64,000 bases of DNA from the NCBI RefSeq assembly GCF_030272615.1, contig NC_081415.1:507733373-507797372 (forward strand), given 5' to 3'. Made by a program: the position numbers and the translations under genes. The first letter of the stretch is position 1. Each line of letters begins with the position of its first letter. The DNA is from Cryptomeria japonica (Eukaryota; Streptophyta; Pinopsida; Cupressales; Cupressaceae). This document shows positions 23,404 through 35,678 of this stretch, one piece after another. The notes under the pieces are model-generated. The model did no database searches. It had not been told where the DNA came from and saw nothing but the letters and a program-made list of their open reading frames with translations.

Positions 23404-23832
23404 CGAGGGAAAATAATTTTTTTTTACCCTAGAGATTATGGCGTGCATGCGGGGGTCCCTGAGCTGCCGAGCTAGGGTTTTGTGGCCCTATATCGCGTGT
23501 GGGGTGGTTGCAGGTGCAGCGAGGAAGGGTGTTGTAGGGGGTTGGGGGTGCTCAACGGCTGTGGGGGTGGTGCTGGGTGCAGAGGGGGCTGCAGGGGTTT
23601 TGGGGGGTGGGGCTTTGGCTGCGCGGGGGCAGGGTTGAGGCTGCGCAGGGGTGGGAGTAGGCTGCGCGAGGGTGGGTTTCAAGCTGCTGGGGTTTTCTTC
23701 CCATGGGTTTGGGATGTCGGCAGGCCCTCCTTTCGATGGTGAGGGAGGGAGGGTGCTTCGGGAGCAGTGTTTCCTTGTGTGGCCCCTTTGGGGTGGGGTG
23801 CGTGGTCATTGTTTTTATTTTTTGTTGTTCGG
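23404..23832 (+). promoter_or_regulatory. LINE 5' untranslated, G-rich region
   Basis: Sequence before ORF1. From 23500 to 23700 the plus strand is rich in G runs (GGGGGTTGGGGG-like strings), with two near-copies of GGCTGCGCRRGGGTGGG. LINEs carry an internal promoter in this position, but no specific element is recognised. Frames open here on both strands are composition effects. Confidence 0.5.
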
Positions 23833-25260
23833 ATGGCGTTGCTTGGTGGTATGGAATCGCTTGATGCGTCAACTATGAATTTCTGGGCTGCAGTGGGCTC
23901 AAAACCCCCACCTCAGAGTATGAAGATTTTCAACAATAATCTCTTTTCATCTGATTCTGGGAATGGGAGTGCTGGCAGTTCAAGCATTTTGAAGATTAAT
24001 GGATGTTTGGAGAGATGCAGCGAGAGGCTGAAGTTGGTCATTCCTCCTGAGATGATAGTTGAAGACATTGAGTATTTTTCAAAGCACTGCCTTTATTGCA
24101 AGTTTTTGGGAATGAGGGTGTCCTTGCAGTTTTTGGAAAATTGGGCGCAGAGGACTTGGGCGCCGAAAGGAGAAATGGACATTATGCTGTTGGCGAATAA
24201 CTATTTCATGGTTACTTTCAATTGCATGGAGGATCGCTATAGGGTATTTGAAGGAGGCCTGTATTTTTACAACCAAGTGGGTTTGTTCATCAAACCTTGG
24301 CATGCAGGGTTTAATCCTTCAGAGGAGCTCCCAAATAGGGTTCCAGTGTGGGTTCAACTACCACATTTTCCTGAGGAATGCTGTCGAGAGGACGTGCTAT
24401 GAATGCTTGCTGCTCTGTTAGGGAGGCTAGTGGGATGTTCAACGCAAACCCTAGAGAGAAAGGTAATGACCTTTGTGCACATTTGTGTTGAAATTGATCT
24501 CAGTAAACCATTGCCAGATGCTATAGATATGTGCGCAGGTTCTTATTCTTGGACTCAGCAGTTAGATTATGAGACTCTCCCATTTCGGTGTCGTCTGTGT
24601 CATGAGTATGGTCATTTACAATGTAAATGTCCTAGATATAAACCGGCGGTACGTCAATCTCAGCAGTCGGACCCAAGCCCAGATAGGGTTGAGAAAGGGA
24701 AAGCTACCATGTCGGTCGAGGTTGAGGCTACTGATAGTTTTGTTGCAGTTAAGACAAAAAACAAGAACCAAGGACAAAAGAGGCCCTTACAGGAGAGACA
24801 GGGGGAGGATTCCTTCAACAGATTCGAGGTTCTGGATGATCTTAGCCACCAGGAAGTTAATCCGAGGTTTATCCCTCTGGATCAAGGTGCACTAGGGGAG
24901 GCACCTGGAAGTTTTATTGAGGACTCTACCTAGACCCTACTTGTGGTTGAAAGCCAACAGATGGAGATGGATCAGATAGTAGGGGTTCAGCTAGGACCCA
25001 CTCCTGGGTTGGAAGAGAATATGGTTGAGGGGAAGGGTTCCCCATTAGCTTTGAAATTGGACTCAGCTTGGGGGAAAAGTAACAATTCCTCCACCCTCTT
25101 GTGTTTGCTTCAGAAAGATATTAAGAAAAGTGCTTCAGAGAAGAGCTCAAAGGCTGGCAGAAAAAAGGATCTGGATAAGATCAAATTGATGGGGGAGAAC
25201 TTGGTTGAGTTAGGGTCAGTAAAGACCTTGGATATGCATTTTTCCAATCCCCCTAAATGA
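23833..25260 (+). pseudogene. LINE ORF1, nucleic-acid-binding protein
   Basis: One frame of 475 sense positions from ATG 23833 (MALLGGMESL) to TGA 25258-25260, broken by TGA at 24400 and TAG near 24931. The N-terminal half resembles the DUF4283-type domain of plant LINE ORF1 proteins (about 24000-24400, with WAPKG then FMVTFNCMEDRYRVFEGG). A CCHC zinc knuckle, CRLCHEYGHLQCKC, follows at 24589-24630, then a polar Lys/Glu/Ser tail. ORF1 protein would coat the LINE RNA. The stop overlaps the ORF2 start as ATGA. An upstream in-frame ATG exists at 23767, but the start at 23833 gives a more LINE-like N-terminus. Confidence 0.85.
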
Positions 25261-28200
25261 TTGTGCTTTCATGGAATGTGAGGGGCTTGAACAATGGCCC
25301 TAGACAAAAAGCTGTTCGGGATTTGATTAGGAATCATTCACCAAACGTCCTATTTTTACAAGAAACTAAAATCTCAGTGGAAAGTATGATGGGTCTAGTG
25401 CCAAAGTTGTGGGGGAGAGGCGAGTGTTAGTGTGTTGGGGTAGTTGGATCTTTAGGAGGGGTGGCATGTCTTTGGAACCCCTCAAGATTTCGCTCGGTCT
25501 GGTGGGTTGCTTCCAGATCTTCTTTAGCTGGGGTCCTTTCTAGTTTTGAGACTGGGGAACCCATCTTGTTTTCTAACATCTATGCCCCTATAGAGTTTCA
25601 GGGTAAGCAAAACCTGTGGTCCCATATTTCTTGTATGCGAAGGCTGGCTCCTTTTCATCCTTGGATTATGGCAGGCGACTTCAATGCCATCCTTGAGTTG
25701 AGTGAAAAGAAAGGGGGTGTCATGCGATTGGAACCCTCTTCTGTCTTGTTCTAGGATAATATATCCCTGTTGCAGCTAGTTGACATTAAGCTTAGAAATG
25801 GTTTGTTCACTTGGAACAATAGGAGGCTGGGAGAGTATTGGATTGCAGAGAGGCTGGACCGTTTTCTGGTCTCTAGGTTCTAGATTGGTGGAGGGTGGTC
25901 CACTAGCTCCGAGATTCTGGACTAGAGAGGGTCAGATCACTGGCCCATCAAGTTGGTTTCTTCTTCGGCTCGGGTAGCTCGCTCTCCTTCTTTCAAATTT
26001 CAACTTATGTGGCTTCGGGATCCCTCCCTTCAAGCCCTTGTTGCGGAGTGGTGGAGGAGGGGGAAGCCACCCTTTGGCACTGCCATGTACTCTTTTGCCA
26101 AGCATCTTCAATTTATTAAGTATCAACTTAAGTAGTGGAACCGCCAGGGCTTCAGGAATATTTTCATGTGAAGAAGGCTGCTCAACTGGTGTTGAATGGG
26201 ATCACGAGCGAAATCAGAGAGCAAGGCCTGTCTGAGGAGCTGCTTAGGGATGAGGAAAGGGCTGTCAAGGTGGTCGAGGAATGGGAGCTTCATGAAGAAA
26301 TATACTGGAAGCAGAGAGCTCGTATTGATTGGCTGAAGGAGGGGGATAAGAACACTACTTTCTTCTTCAACTCAGTAAAAGAAAGAAGACATGGTAACTC
26401 TATCCTTGTTTTGGTCAACGATAGAGGTGAGCAGTGTGTGTCCTTGCAGGAGATCTCTAGGGAGTCGTTACAATTCTTTCAGGCCCAATTTAGGGAGGAC
26501 CCCTTGGGGGACTCGGTGGTGGAGAATCAGGTTCTTGATTGCATTCCATCTCTGGTCACAGGGGAGATGAATGAGCAGCTTTTGTGTCCTATCTTATTGG
26601 AAGATCTACAAAGGATTGTCTTTCACATGAGGAAATGAAAAGCTCCTGGCCCGGATGGGTTCCTGGTGGAATTATTTCAAGAGTTCTGGGATATTATCAA
26701 ACTGGATTTATTGGAGGTGGTCCAGGAGTCCTAGAGGAACAAGCATATGCTTTGGGCCTTGAATGCGACTTTCATTGCTCTTATCCCTAAGTGTGAAGGG
26801 GTCGACCGGTTAGGTTAGTTCTGCCCTATCTCTCTCTACAATGTGGTTTATAAGATCATCTCCAAGCTTATCGCGGAGAGATTGAAGAAGTGCTTGGGGA
26901 ATGTCATCTCAGAGGAGCAAAGTGGTTTTGTGGAAGGTCGCCAAATCCTAGATGGTGTGGTCATTGCTACAAAGACCATTCATTCTATGGCTTCATCCAA
27001 GGAAAAAGCTATGTTTATCAAGCTGGATATGGCTAAGGCGTATGATAGAGTCTGGTGGTCCTTCCTTCAGAAGATCCTCAGGGCCTTTGGTTTTGCTGAT
27101 GAGTGGGTTCAGTGGGTTATGAGCTATGTTACGACTACTTCTTTCTCTATGCTTATTAATGGAGACCATACTGAGTTGTTTGGTGCTTCCAGGGGTCTTC
27201 GCCAGGGGGACCCTCTCTCACCTTATTTATTCATTCTGTTGGCTGAGGGGTTGGGGAGGCTGATTAAGCAGAATGTGGGGCTGGGTATTATTCAGGGTTG
27301 GAGATGGGGTAATGACCTCCAGCCGCAGTCACATTTGCAGTTTGTGGATGACACAACCCTTATGGGGTTGGCTCGGGTTAGAGAAGCTACTAATCTGCGG
27401 AAGGCCCTGGATGTTTATTTTGAGGCCTCGGGCCAGTTGATCAATGAGAATAAATCTTCTATCATCTTCTTTAACACCCCTGAAGCTATTCAAAGGAGGA
27501 TTGCACTTATATTAAGATTCCAAGTTGGCTCCCTGCCCTTGATCTACTTGGGTATCCCTATTTCTCCTGGCAAACCTCCTAGGGAGTCTTGGTAGGGCAT
27601 TCTTGATAAATTCCACACAAAGGTTGATCATTGGACTCACAGATGGCTTTCCTTTGTTGGGAGGGTTCAACTGATTCAGTCGGTGGTTCAGGCTCTTCCG
27701 ATCTATCGATGTATGCTTCATGTGGCTCCTAAGTGGTTCTTGAAGGGATTGGATTCTCTAGCTAGGCAATTCTTATGGGCAGGCAATCTTTCCTCATCCA
27801 AATGGAGTCTGGTTAATTGGAACTTAGTGTGCACCCCGAAGCAGTCAGGGGGACTTGGTCTAAGGCAATCTATTCTTTTTGGGGAAGCATTGGCTGCTAA
27901 ATTGTATTGGAGGTGGTGTGTGGAACAGGATCGTGGCTGGGCTAGGATTTTGGCCAACAAATGTATGACGAGGATCCCGATGGAGGAAATCCCTAGGTAT
28001 CCGCTTGAGGGAAAGGGTTCTTCAATTTGGGTCACTCTCAAGAGGGGGGTTTCTCTCATTAAGTCTGGGCTTTTTTGGATTTGTAGAAGGGGGGAAGAGG
28101 TCCTTTTCTAGAACGATTCGTGGGATGGTTATCCTCCCATCCTTGATCATTTCCCTCATCTTTGGAATCTGAGCCAAAGGTTTTTGGAGGTGGGTTGGTC

Positions 28201-29509
28201 AAGGATGAGTGACTTTAAGGCTACTTATAGGTGTGGTAGGCTGGAATTGGAGTGGTGGAAAGCTCCTAATGAGTGGCTGGTTGCGGGGATGGAGGATGAG
28301 TGTGCAGAGTTGCAAGGCATTCTGCCGAGTAAACACTGCAGCTTCCTCAAGGGAAGGGATGGGCTTGCTTGGTCTCCAAACCCTAAGGGAGTTTTTACGG
28401 TAGCTAGTGGATACCGGGAATTGTTGAACCGAGGTTTGGAGGAAGGGGAGGTGAACTGGTGGAAACAGGTGTGGAATAAGGTTTCCTGGCCGAAGTGTAA
28501 CTGTTTTGCTTGGACCTTGGCTCTGAATAAATGTCTAACCTAGGATAATATCCGCAAGCGGGGATTCTTGGCGCCATCTATTTGTGTTATGTGTGGTAAT
28601 GGGGAGGAAGATTCCTCACACTTGTTCTTCAGATGTCCCTTCTCGATGCTTATTTGGAATTATTGGTGGGGAGTGTGGAAGCATTTGTGTGTCCATACAG
28701 ATTCTCTGGTGGAGTTCTGGAGCAGTTTGGGCAGACCTCCTAGTGTGTCCACCTTCCTCCAGACTATCTGGTATATCGGGCCCATCTTCATTCTGTGGCA
28801 GATCTGGCTCAAGAGGAACAGAAGGATCTTTCGTGAGGTCAGAATGTTTGTTCAACAGGTTTGGAATAGGATCATGGCCATGATTCGAGAGTCAGTGGAA
28901 GCTAAATGTGAGGTGAACTTTCCGTTGAATAGAGATGAGGTAGACATTGTGAGTAGGTTTGGCCTGCAAGAGCTGTCTCCGGCCTCAGCTTGTGTTAGGC
29001 GAGGTAGAAGGGCTTCAAAGAAGGTTCAAAGGGTGGGAAGGTGGATACCCCCTCAGGATGGGATTATCAAGATTAACACTGATGGCTCATCTAGGGGTAA
29101 CCCTGGCCCAACTGGTGTTGGGGGTGTAGGCAGGAATAGCAGGGGGGAGGTTGTTTTCCTATTTTCAGTTCATAAAGGGAGGCACTCTAATAATTGTATG
29201 GAGGGATTTGCAATTCTCTACGCCCTTGAATGGGCTTGCGAGCAGGGTCAGAGGCAGGTGATTTGTGAATCAGACTCACAAATTGTTGTTAACTTGTTGA
29301 ATGAGTAGAAGGATAATGGGATTCAGTGGCAGTTGGCAGGGATTGTTCAATAGATTCTCCATATTAGTTCTTTAATGGAGCGGGTGGCCTTTATCCACAT
29401 CCCTAGAAAATGGAATAGAGCAGCTGATTGTCTGGCAAAGTGGGCCTCGGAACATGGTAGTGATTGGAAGGTTGAAAGTTGGGAGCATCTTTCTAAGGAT
29501 CAATCTTAG
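25257..29509 (+). pseudogene. LINE ORF2: endonuclease, RT, RNase H
   Basis: Starts at ATG 25257 in the ATGA overlap with ORF1 (MIVLSWNVRGLNN). Domains: apurinic-type endonuclease (25257-25990; LQETK, then MAGDFNAI and RGSDHWP), reverse transcriptase (about 26640-27600; KAPGPDGF, FIKLDMAKAYDRV, GLRQGDPLSPYLF and FVDD at 27341-27352 in place of the usual FADD), a zinc-binding segment (28580-28680; CVMCGNGEEDSSHLFFRCP), and RNase H (29050-29470; NTDGSSRGNPGP, MEGFAILYALEWA, ESDSQIV, NRAADCLAKWA). A frameshift near 26160-26170 moves the frame from the endonuclease part to the rest. Premature stops are TAG at about 25428, 25753, 25881, 25922, 26133, 26731, 26816, 27593, 28109, 28541, 29306 and 29351, and TGA at 26636. 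It is inactive. Confidence 0.93.
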
Positions 29510-29671
29510 GAATTGCAGAAGATTTTTACTGAGGATATGGAGGGTTAGGTTGTTGGTTGTGGTGGGGCTGGCTTGTTGGTTCTACCCTGGGGCCCAGGGC
29601 TCTGGCTCTCTTTGTAATTCTTGTTCTTGAGTTTCAATAAAGTTTTTACCCCTTTTATTAAAAAAAAAAAA
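29510..29671 (+). other. LINE 3' untranslated region and A tail
   Basis: A short 3' region ends in AATAAAGTTTTTACC and an A run. AATAAA near 29636-29641 lies about 20 bases before the tail, the usual spacing. Confidence 0.85.
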
Positions 29672-29684
29672 GTATGTCCACACC
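29670..29684. repeat. LINE target-site duplication (right)
   Basis: AAGTATGTCCACACC, exact copy of 23389-23403, directly after the A tail. Confidence 0.95.
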
Positions 29685-29935
29685 TATCCTTTTAGCCAAT
29701 TGAACAACCAAAAGAGTCGCTTTTACTTTGGCTTCATTATTAGTCCCTGGGGCCAGTCATTGTTTACACCTAGCAATGATTACTCCATTTCTATCCTTGG
29801 CCATGCATCCAACACTAGAAGAACTCAGGTTTCCACGTGCCATAACATCAAAAATGACTTTTATCCAACCCAACTCTAGGCGACTCTAGTGAGAAAACCT
29901 TTCCGTAAATTTACAAGGATTAAAACTTTGAGAGC
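29685..29935 (-). pseudogene. Older LINE RNase H remnant, upstream half
   Basis: The minus strand shows the first blocks of a plant LINE RNase H: GWIKVIFDVMARGNLSSSSVGC (normally FDGA..GNPG), AKDRNGVIIAR, NNEAKVKATLLVVQLAK. It runs into the target duplication and continues at 23403. This LINE is older than, and opposite in orientation to, the one that interrupts it. Confidence 0.75.
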
Positions 29936-30779
29936 GATTAAGAGGTAATTTAAATAAATTTAAATTATTTAAAACAACCTCTAAAATATGAAATTTATCT
30001 AAATAAATTTTTATTATTTAAATCAAACTTTAAAATTAAAAAGTAACTTAAATAATTTTTTAATTATTTAAAAAAAGTTTTAAAACATAAAATAGGGCAA
30101 GGAGGGGGGGTGGGGGTGGTAGAGATGGGGGAATCTCTTGGGCCCCACACCCCTTTGGGTCGAGCCTGCATGCGGACACCTGCAACCCTGTGCATGTTGG
30201 GTTCGTAGGGTGGAGGTTTCCTGGCACCCCTTTCCTTGTGTCCTATGCATTTAATTCTTCCCAAGAAATTATAACATGCATGTAAACAAACCCTCCTCTT
30301 TTTCTATTTTTTTTGAAAGAAATACACAAGTAACTATTGAGTGAAAAGAAGCAGAAGATGGGAACCTAGACCTGCAAGAAGATCGAAACCCTGTTGTTGA
30401 ATCAAGAACCTGTTTCCAGTTGTCCTCCTTCAATTTCTTCTTGAAAACCTGATAAGGATCTCGTCCAAAGAGCTTCTAAAATCCTACTTCATATATGAAA
30501 TTCATTCACAAAAATTTCTCCTACATAACTAGCATAATTCAATGTAAATTTCTTAAGAAATTCAAGACTAAACAATAAAAATGACCTCCATTTAATCTAG
30601 CATCCAATATATTGAAAAAGAGAGCCATTTTCCTTTTTAAAATAAATTAATGTTTTAGAGATTCTTTTCCCAAAATAATTTCATGCAAAACTATTATGGC
30701 CATATTCTATTACATATTCGTTATGACTTGTCATAGTGGGGTTAACACTTTTCCATTATTTCCTCAAATTTGAATTTGA
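29936..30779. other. Interval with AT repeats and short GC-rich patch
   Basis: From 29940 to 30060 the sequence repeats variants of TTTAAATAAATTTAAATTATTTAAA. A G/C-rich patch (30100-30250) follows, like those in the LTRs here, then AT-rich sequence. Probably LTR debris. No gene is supported. The minus-strand frame at 30064-30264 is compositional. Confidence 0.4.
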
Positions 30780-31600
30780 AATTTCTTTTTCCCTTGTTGT
30801 GCCATGTGTCTTGACTTCTCTCATTTTCCCTACACCATGTGCTCAATTAATTGCTGAGTAATGTAGTAATTTTCATTAAATTTATGACCATTCATGGGTT
30901 TGCCAATATATATCTTGGTCTAAAAGGTAACTTTGAAACTATCTTTGAATAAAAGAAAATATATTGTAGCTCCAATATCAATTAAAATAGAAACATGATG
31001 GCCATAGAGATTACCATGAATTGTATTGGTATGGCTTGAAATCAACTACCTAATCATCTATCATTGCATGAATTTTGTGTTGTTGAGCTCCTTGTCTTCA
31101 CCCTGTGGATCTATGAGGAGATGAATTCGCATAATTCTCTCCTCCACATACGTAACATCTCAAGGCATCGTAGGTCAATTGAATTCAATTCCCCAGTTGT
31201 TGCTATTTTTATAATTAGCCCTTTTATTACTCCAATATTGTTTCCTCCCATCTTTGTCTTAAGTATTGTTGCCTCTTTTCATTCTCCCAATTTGTTAATT
31301 ATTGTTTCCATGTTTTTGAATTATCCTCTTGATAACTTCTCCCATAGCTAGAAATATTGCTAACAGAACATTGTTCATGTTTCCTTCCTAGTTTAGATTT
31401 CTATTCAGGTCTTTCCTACTCTTGATCTCTTGCTCTAAGAATTGTAGCCTAACCCTTAGTTGAATTAGGAGGCTAAAAAAATGGTCCAACCTCTCATCTT
31501 GAATATAGTTTATGCCACCCATGACCCATTGTTCATCGCATTTAGCAGGATTGCCTAGTTTGACCTAGACCACAGATCGCACTTTAGCATGGTGGTCTTA
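30780..31600 (-). pseudogene. Second decayed Ty3/gypsy gag-protease
   Basis: The minus strand shows a degraded gag-like N-terminus (31550-31430; DEQWVMGGINYIQDERLDHF) and, further left, a retropepsin active-site block ILIDIGATIYF (about 30970-31005), recognisable as the DTGAT motif with T changed to I. It has multiple stops and deletions. In position and strand it is arranged like the element at 1-2017, with an LTR to its right. Confidence 0.6.
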
Positions 31601-31623
31601 GGTCCTAGAGTTTAACCGAATGT

Positions 31624-33608
31624 TGTAATACCCAAATGTAAGGACCTTAGAACTCTTAACAAAACAATTATTTAATTAACCCATTTAACACATCATCAAA
31701 CATGAATTATTTTGGTTAACTCCATAAATATAAATATGAAAATTACAATTATAAATTGCAATGGAGTTGACGTGCTTGTTCCAAGAAAGCACATATGCCT
31801 AATTTATGAATATAATGATGATGGGATACATGTGATGATGATATCACTACAAGTGAAATATAATATACAATGATTCAAGTAAATAGAAAACAATCATCCT
31901 TGCTCGCCACCAACCATATGGTCATTTACTAGCTAAGGATGGGAACATTGCCCCTTAGGTGCTTTTTCCCCCAACCACGAAGCAATTATGCTTCCCTAGA
32001 GTTCTTCCTAACATGAAGAACCACCGACCTTGCACAAAAATCCTAGCTACTTGGAAACAATGGAATGATGGAAACCATGGTGCAACCTAGTACATCTGCA
32101 TGCATATCTACTATATGAAAATGACATATTAGAAGGATGTGGTAAAGAAATATATTAAGTAAATTTACTAGGCAATTCATCTATTTCAATGAACTAGGAT
32201 TTGGCCAAAGCACTTTAAAAACATTAATTTTATCGAAAAGAGGATCATCCTTCTATGTTGTTCCACATTCGACACCTCTTCACAAAAACATAGCTTGTCC
32301 CACACACAATGCAACATACACCAATGATCCTATATCCATGCACTTTGTAAGGACTTCAACAATGGGTAGATAACTATTGATAGCACCTCAACCTAGAGAC
32401 CAAATGTCTTCACTAAGTAACCATCAATCTCATTACTAAAGCTCATTGATTTGTCAACCTAGGGATCTTAAACTTGAAATAGGACAACACTGTTTGTGGA
32501 CGAAGAGCTTCTCAGTTCTAAAATAGAAATTTAGAAAGGAAATGATAGAAAGAAAATAAATCTAGAAAACGTTAACTATTTTCTATTAAAGTAAATGTTG
32601 ACAAAACTTTTTCAAGAACAATAAAAATCTAACTAGTAAAAGGAATAGTTCTTCTCTGCCTTGGCTGGAGGAACAATCATAGAACAAATTTTTTATGGTT
32701 GCAAGAGCAATTGAGTATTAAAACTAAACTATGAAAATAATTGAAAATAATTGAAAACTAAACAAATGGAATCCTTGCTAAGTGGCCCCCCTTGGATGAT
32801 TCTTCCCAACAACTAACTTAAAACTTAGATATTATGCATTTAGAATTCCATGATGTACTCACACAGATAACAAAGATAACATGAGTTGGTTCTTTATTTC
32901 TAATACTCAGTGAAATAGAAAATTGCATATCTTCATTCTAGCCTTTTTGATAATACACTTATTGAATTTATAAGAGAGAAGAGATTTTATAATTAACTAA
33001 CTACTTCATCCGTTCCACTCCTAAAGATCATGAGGATGGCTTAAATTAAAAACATGAGAATAAGGAACATAAAAGTTGAAATAGAGTAGGAATTTGCTCA
33101 TGGCGATTAGTCTTCATAACATATTCCTCCTATGTTTACTCCAGCAGCGGACATTGTGAGTAATTGAGAAGATAATTGCTTTTGAACTGAATCAAAGAGT
33201 CCTCAAATGTCATAACAACTGGTTAACTGTTTATAATAGTTTTGACTCCTTCTTGGTGTATTGTCTTTAATCTCGTCATGGCTCTACTACAACTTGGCAA
33301 TCACATTCACCGCTTTCTTAACAACTTGAAATCATCCTCATAATAGTTGCATTCAAGAAGTTAAGCACACAAAGATCCCTATTCATTCAAAATATCTTAA
33401 AACATAACATTAATCATCATTCATAATAAAAAACACATTCATCTAGCATTCATGGCATTCATTCAAAAAGGCTTTAAGTCATCAAATGTTTACTTAAAGT
33501 TATGGCTTAAAACAGACATAAGATGTATAAATGCATGTCTCTTAAAAACATACAGGAGTTTTAAACAACATAAAGGGGTCTAAATAAAGTAAAAAATGGG
33601 GCTCATCA
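31624..33608 (-). repeat. Probable LTR next to second gypsy remnant
   Basis: Plus-strand ends are TGTAATACCC (31624) and GGGGCTCATCA (33608), a TG..CA pair on either strand. The left end borders the decayed gag with a degraded primer-site-like stretch (31603-31622). The right end borders CTTAGGAGAGTA (minus strand), which looks like a polypurine tract. Both cannot belong to one element, and no target duplication is seen, so the ends are tentative. Confidence 0.4.
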
Positions 33609-35664
33609 TACTCTCCTAAGATGAAATTTCTTAATTCTTTCTATATGGATTTTTATATGCATCCTAATTTGAATCATTGTTCTAAATATTCAATTTAATG
33701 CAAATTTGATATATTCAAGCTTATGATTATTTGTATGCATTACTAGTCTACATGGTTGTTCAATGCAATCATTTACATGACATATTACAGTCATTTTTTA
33801 ATACAATAATATAATTTAAATGAAAAAGGTATGACACATGTATGTATATAATGATATATACATATATATAAGCATATATTCTTATAAAAGAAGACATGAT
33901 AAGAAATAAATCATAATTACACGTGGTTATGATTAATTTTATTTTAAACATTTTAGTTTGTAATAAGGATAATTGCGTATTTATGGAATAATCAATAACA
34001 TTAAAAATCATAAAAATAAGGCATTACATGAGAAGGTATATCATATGTATGTTATAACAAACTACATTCTTGATTTAGTTATATAACTAACAATTTTCAA
34101 ATGAGCAAGAAGCTACAATTTCTTATATTTCGATGACTTTGTGTTGTAAACGGTCTTCATTTAGATTTACTATGAAAATGAAATCAATTTATGTGTAATG
34201 TGATCTATCTCACTATTTCATATGTTTTATGATCAATTTGACTATCTAATTTTAAGATTTTATTTGCAGAGGCCAATATATTATTATTTTCTACAAGTTA
34301 TGTATGGTATTTCAATGTTGATTTTCAGTTTGTAGTAATTTAATTTTTCTAATCTAGAAGCTTAGTCTATCCTATTTTGTTATTTTACCAAAAAAATGAA
34401 TATGAACAATCTATCCTATATTGTTATTTAAAATATATATATATGAACAGTCTATCCCATTTTTTTTATTTCTTTGGTTTTCTTTCTTGAGTCTAAGATA
34501 TCCTACCGGTTGCAAATTTCATAAGCATTTAGTTCAAAAATCAAATCTTATTCATGTTTGTAGAAAATTATTAGAAATAATGAAAACCTATTGAGAGTAT
34601 TGCCAAAAAGATTCGAATTGGAAGTGGGTTATATTTGAAACCTTTAATGCTCAGCTTGACAACCTTTATCTGCTCAAAACCCTTTTAAATCAATGCCTCC
34701 AAACTCCCTTCGAACCTAGAAAACATAAACTGAAATATTTTCCTAAACTTGGTTGCTTGAATGCAACGATAAACAAAACAAAAGTATGTATTTCTTATGC
34801 TTCTACATTGGATATTTCTATGAATTGCTAATTTTTATAATGCCATGCCAAATAAATTAGTAATGAATTTTGTAGAGTTTTTGTTGCAAACTTCTTTTTA
34901 TGTAAAAATTTAAGTCAAGTGATACTTATAGTAACCTTGTTTCCTATTCTTGCCTATCACCATTTAGTAGAGGCATTTCTCTTTTCTAGAAGAGTTGTGT
35001 ATGCATGTATTCTTTATTGAAAGCGGGTGTCACTTAGTGGATATTGTAATTTATGTCTTTATTGACCTTTCTAAATAAGGTACAATAGTATTCTAGTTTG
35101 AAAGTTGACATCCAACATTATTCTTTTTGAATTTGGTTCAAAAAGAATTTGATGATGTTTGAGTTTTCATTCATTATGTTACCATACATTGCACATTATA
35201 AGAAACATTTGAATATATATATTATATCACAAACATCACAACACTATAAGTAATATATAATAGTACCATTCATTTACTATTGTAAGAGTAATATATAACA
35301 ACGATATTACTTTTACAATATTGCATGTTATGTTTATTATTGAAATAATCGTCTCCAAACTTTATGAGGCATAACAAAATAACCATGATATCTATTTGTA
35401 AGAGCATGCATAGGTGTGCCTATATATCATCATAGGTATGTGTCTGTGTAAATAACTATTTATACATATAAATATGTACACATGCTTATCCATATATTCC
35501 TATTCATATGATGATGTAGTCATGCTTATAAGTGAGTTCTTGTAAGTTTCTATGTGAAAATTTTAATAAAAGAAGAACATGATACATTTGTTATTGCACT
35601 ATTCATTTTGAGCATATATCATTTCATGAAAAACAAAGATGACAAGCATATTTTTATAGCACTC
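33609..35664. other. AT-rich interval, no gene
   Basis: About 2 kb of AT-rich sequence with TATA-type microsatellite patches (33840-33875, 34430-34445, 35212-35225). I see no supported coding, RNA or element end. Confidence 0.5.
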
Positions 35665-35678
35665 CAAATTGTTCAGGT

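Larger units (their letters stand above)
23404..29669 (+). mobile_element. Full-length L1-type LINE, inactive
   Basis: A 6.3-kb plus-strand non-LTR retrotransposon bounded by 15-bp target duplications and ending in an A run (29660-29671). It contains a GC-rich 5' region, ORF1 (zinc-knuckle RNA-binding protein) and ORF2 (endonuclease, reverse transcriptase, zinc-binding region, RNase H). The RNase H domain places it in the plant RNase H-bearing L1 group. It is not 5'-truncated as far as I can see. It carries about fifteen in-frame stops and one frameshift. Confidence 0.92.

Noticed and set aside
23438-23742. Frames in the G-rich start of the LINE
   Set aside because: Lie in the 5' region before ORF1, are low complexity, and are open on both strands.
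31064-31351. 95-codon plus-strand frame
   Set aside because: Antisense to the decayed gag-protease, with no protein features.
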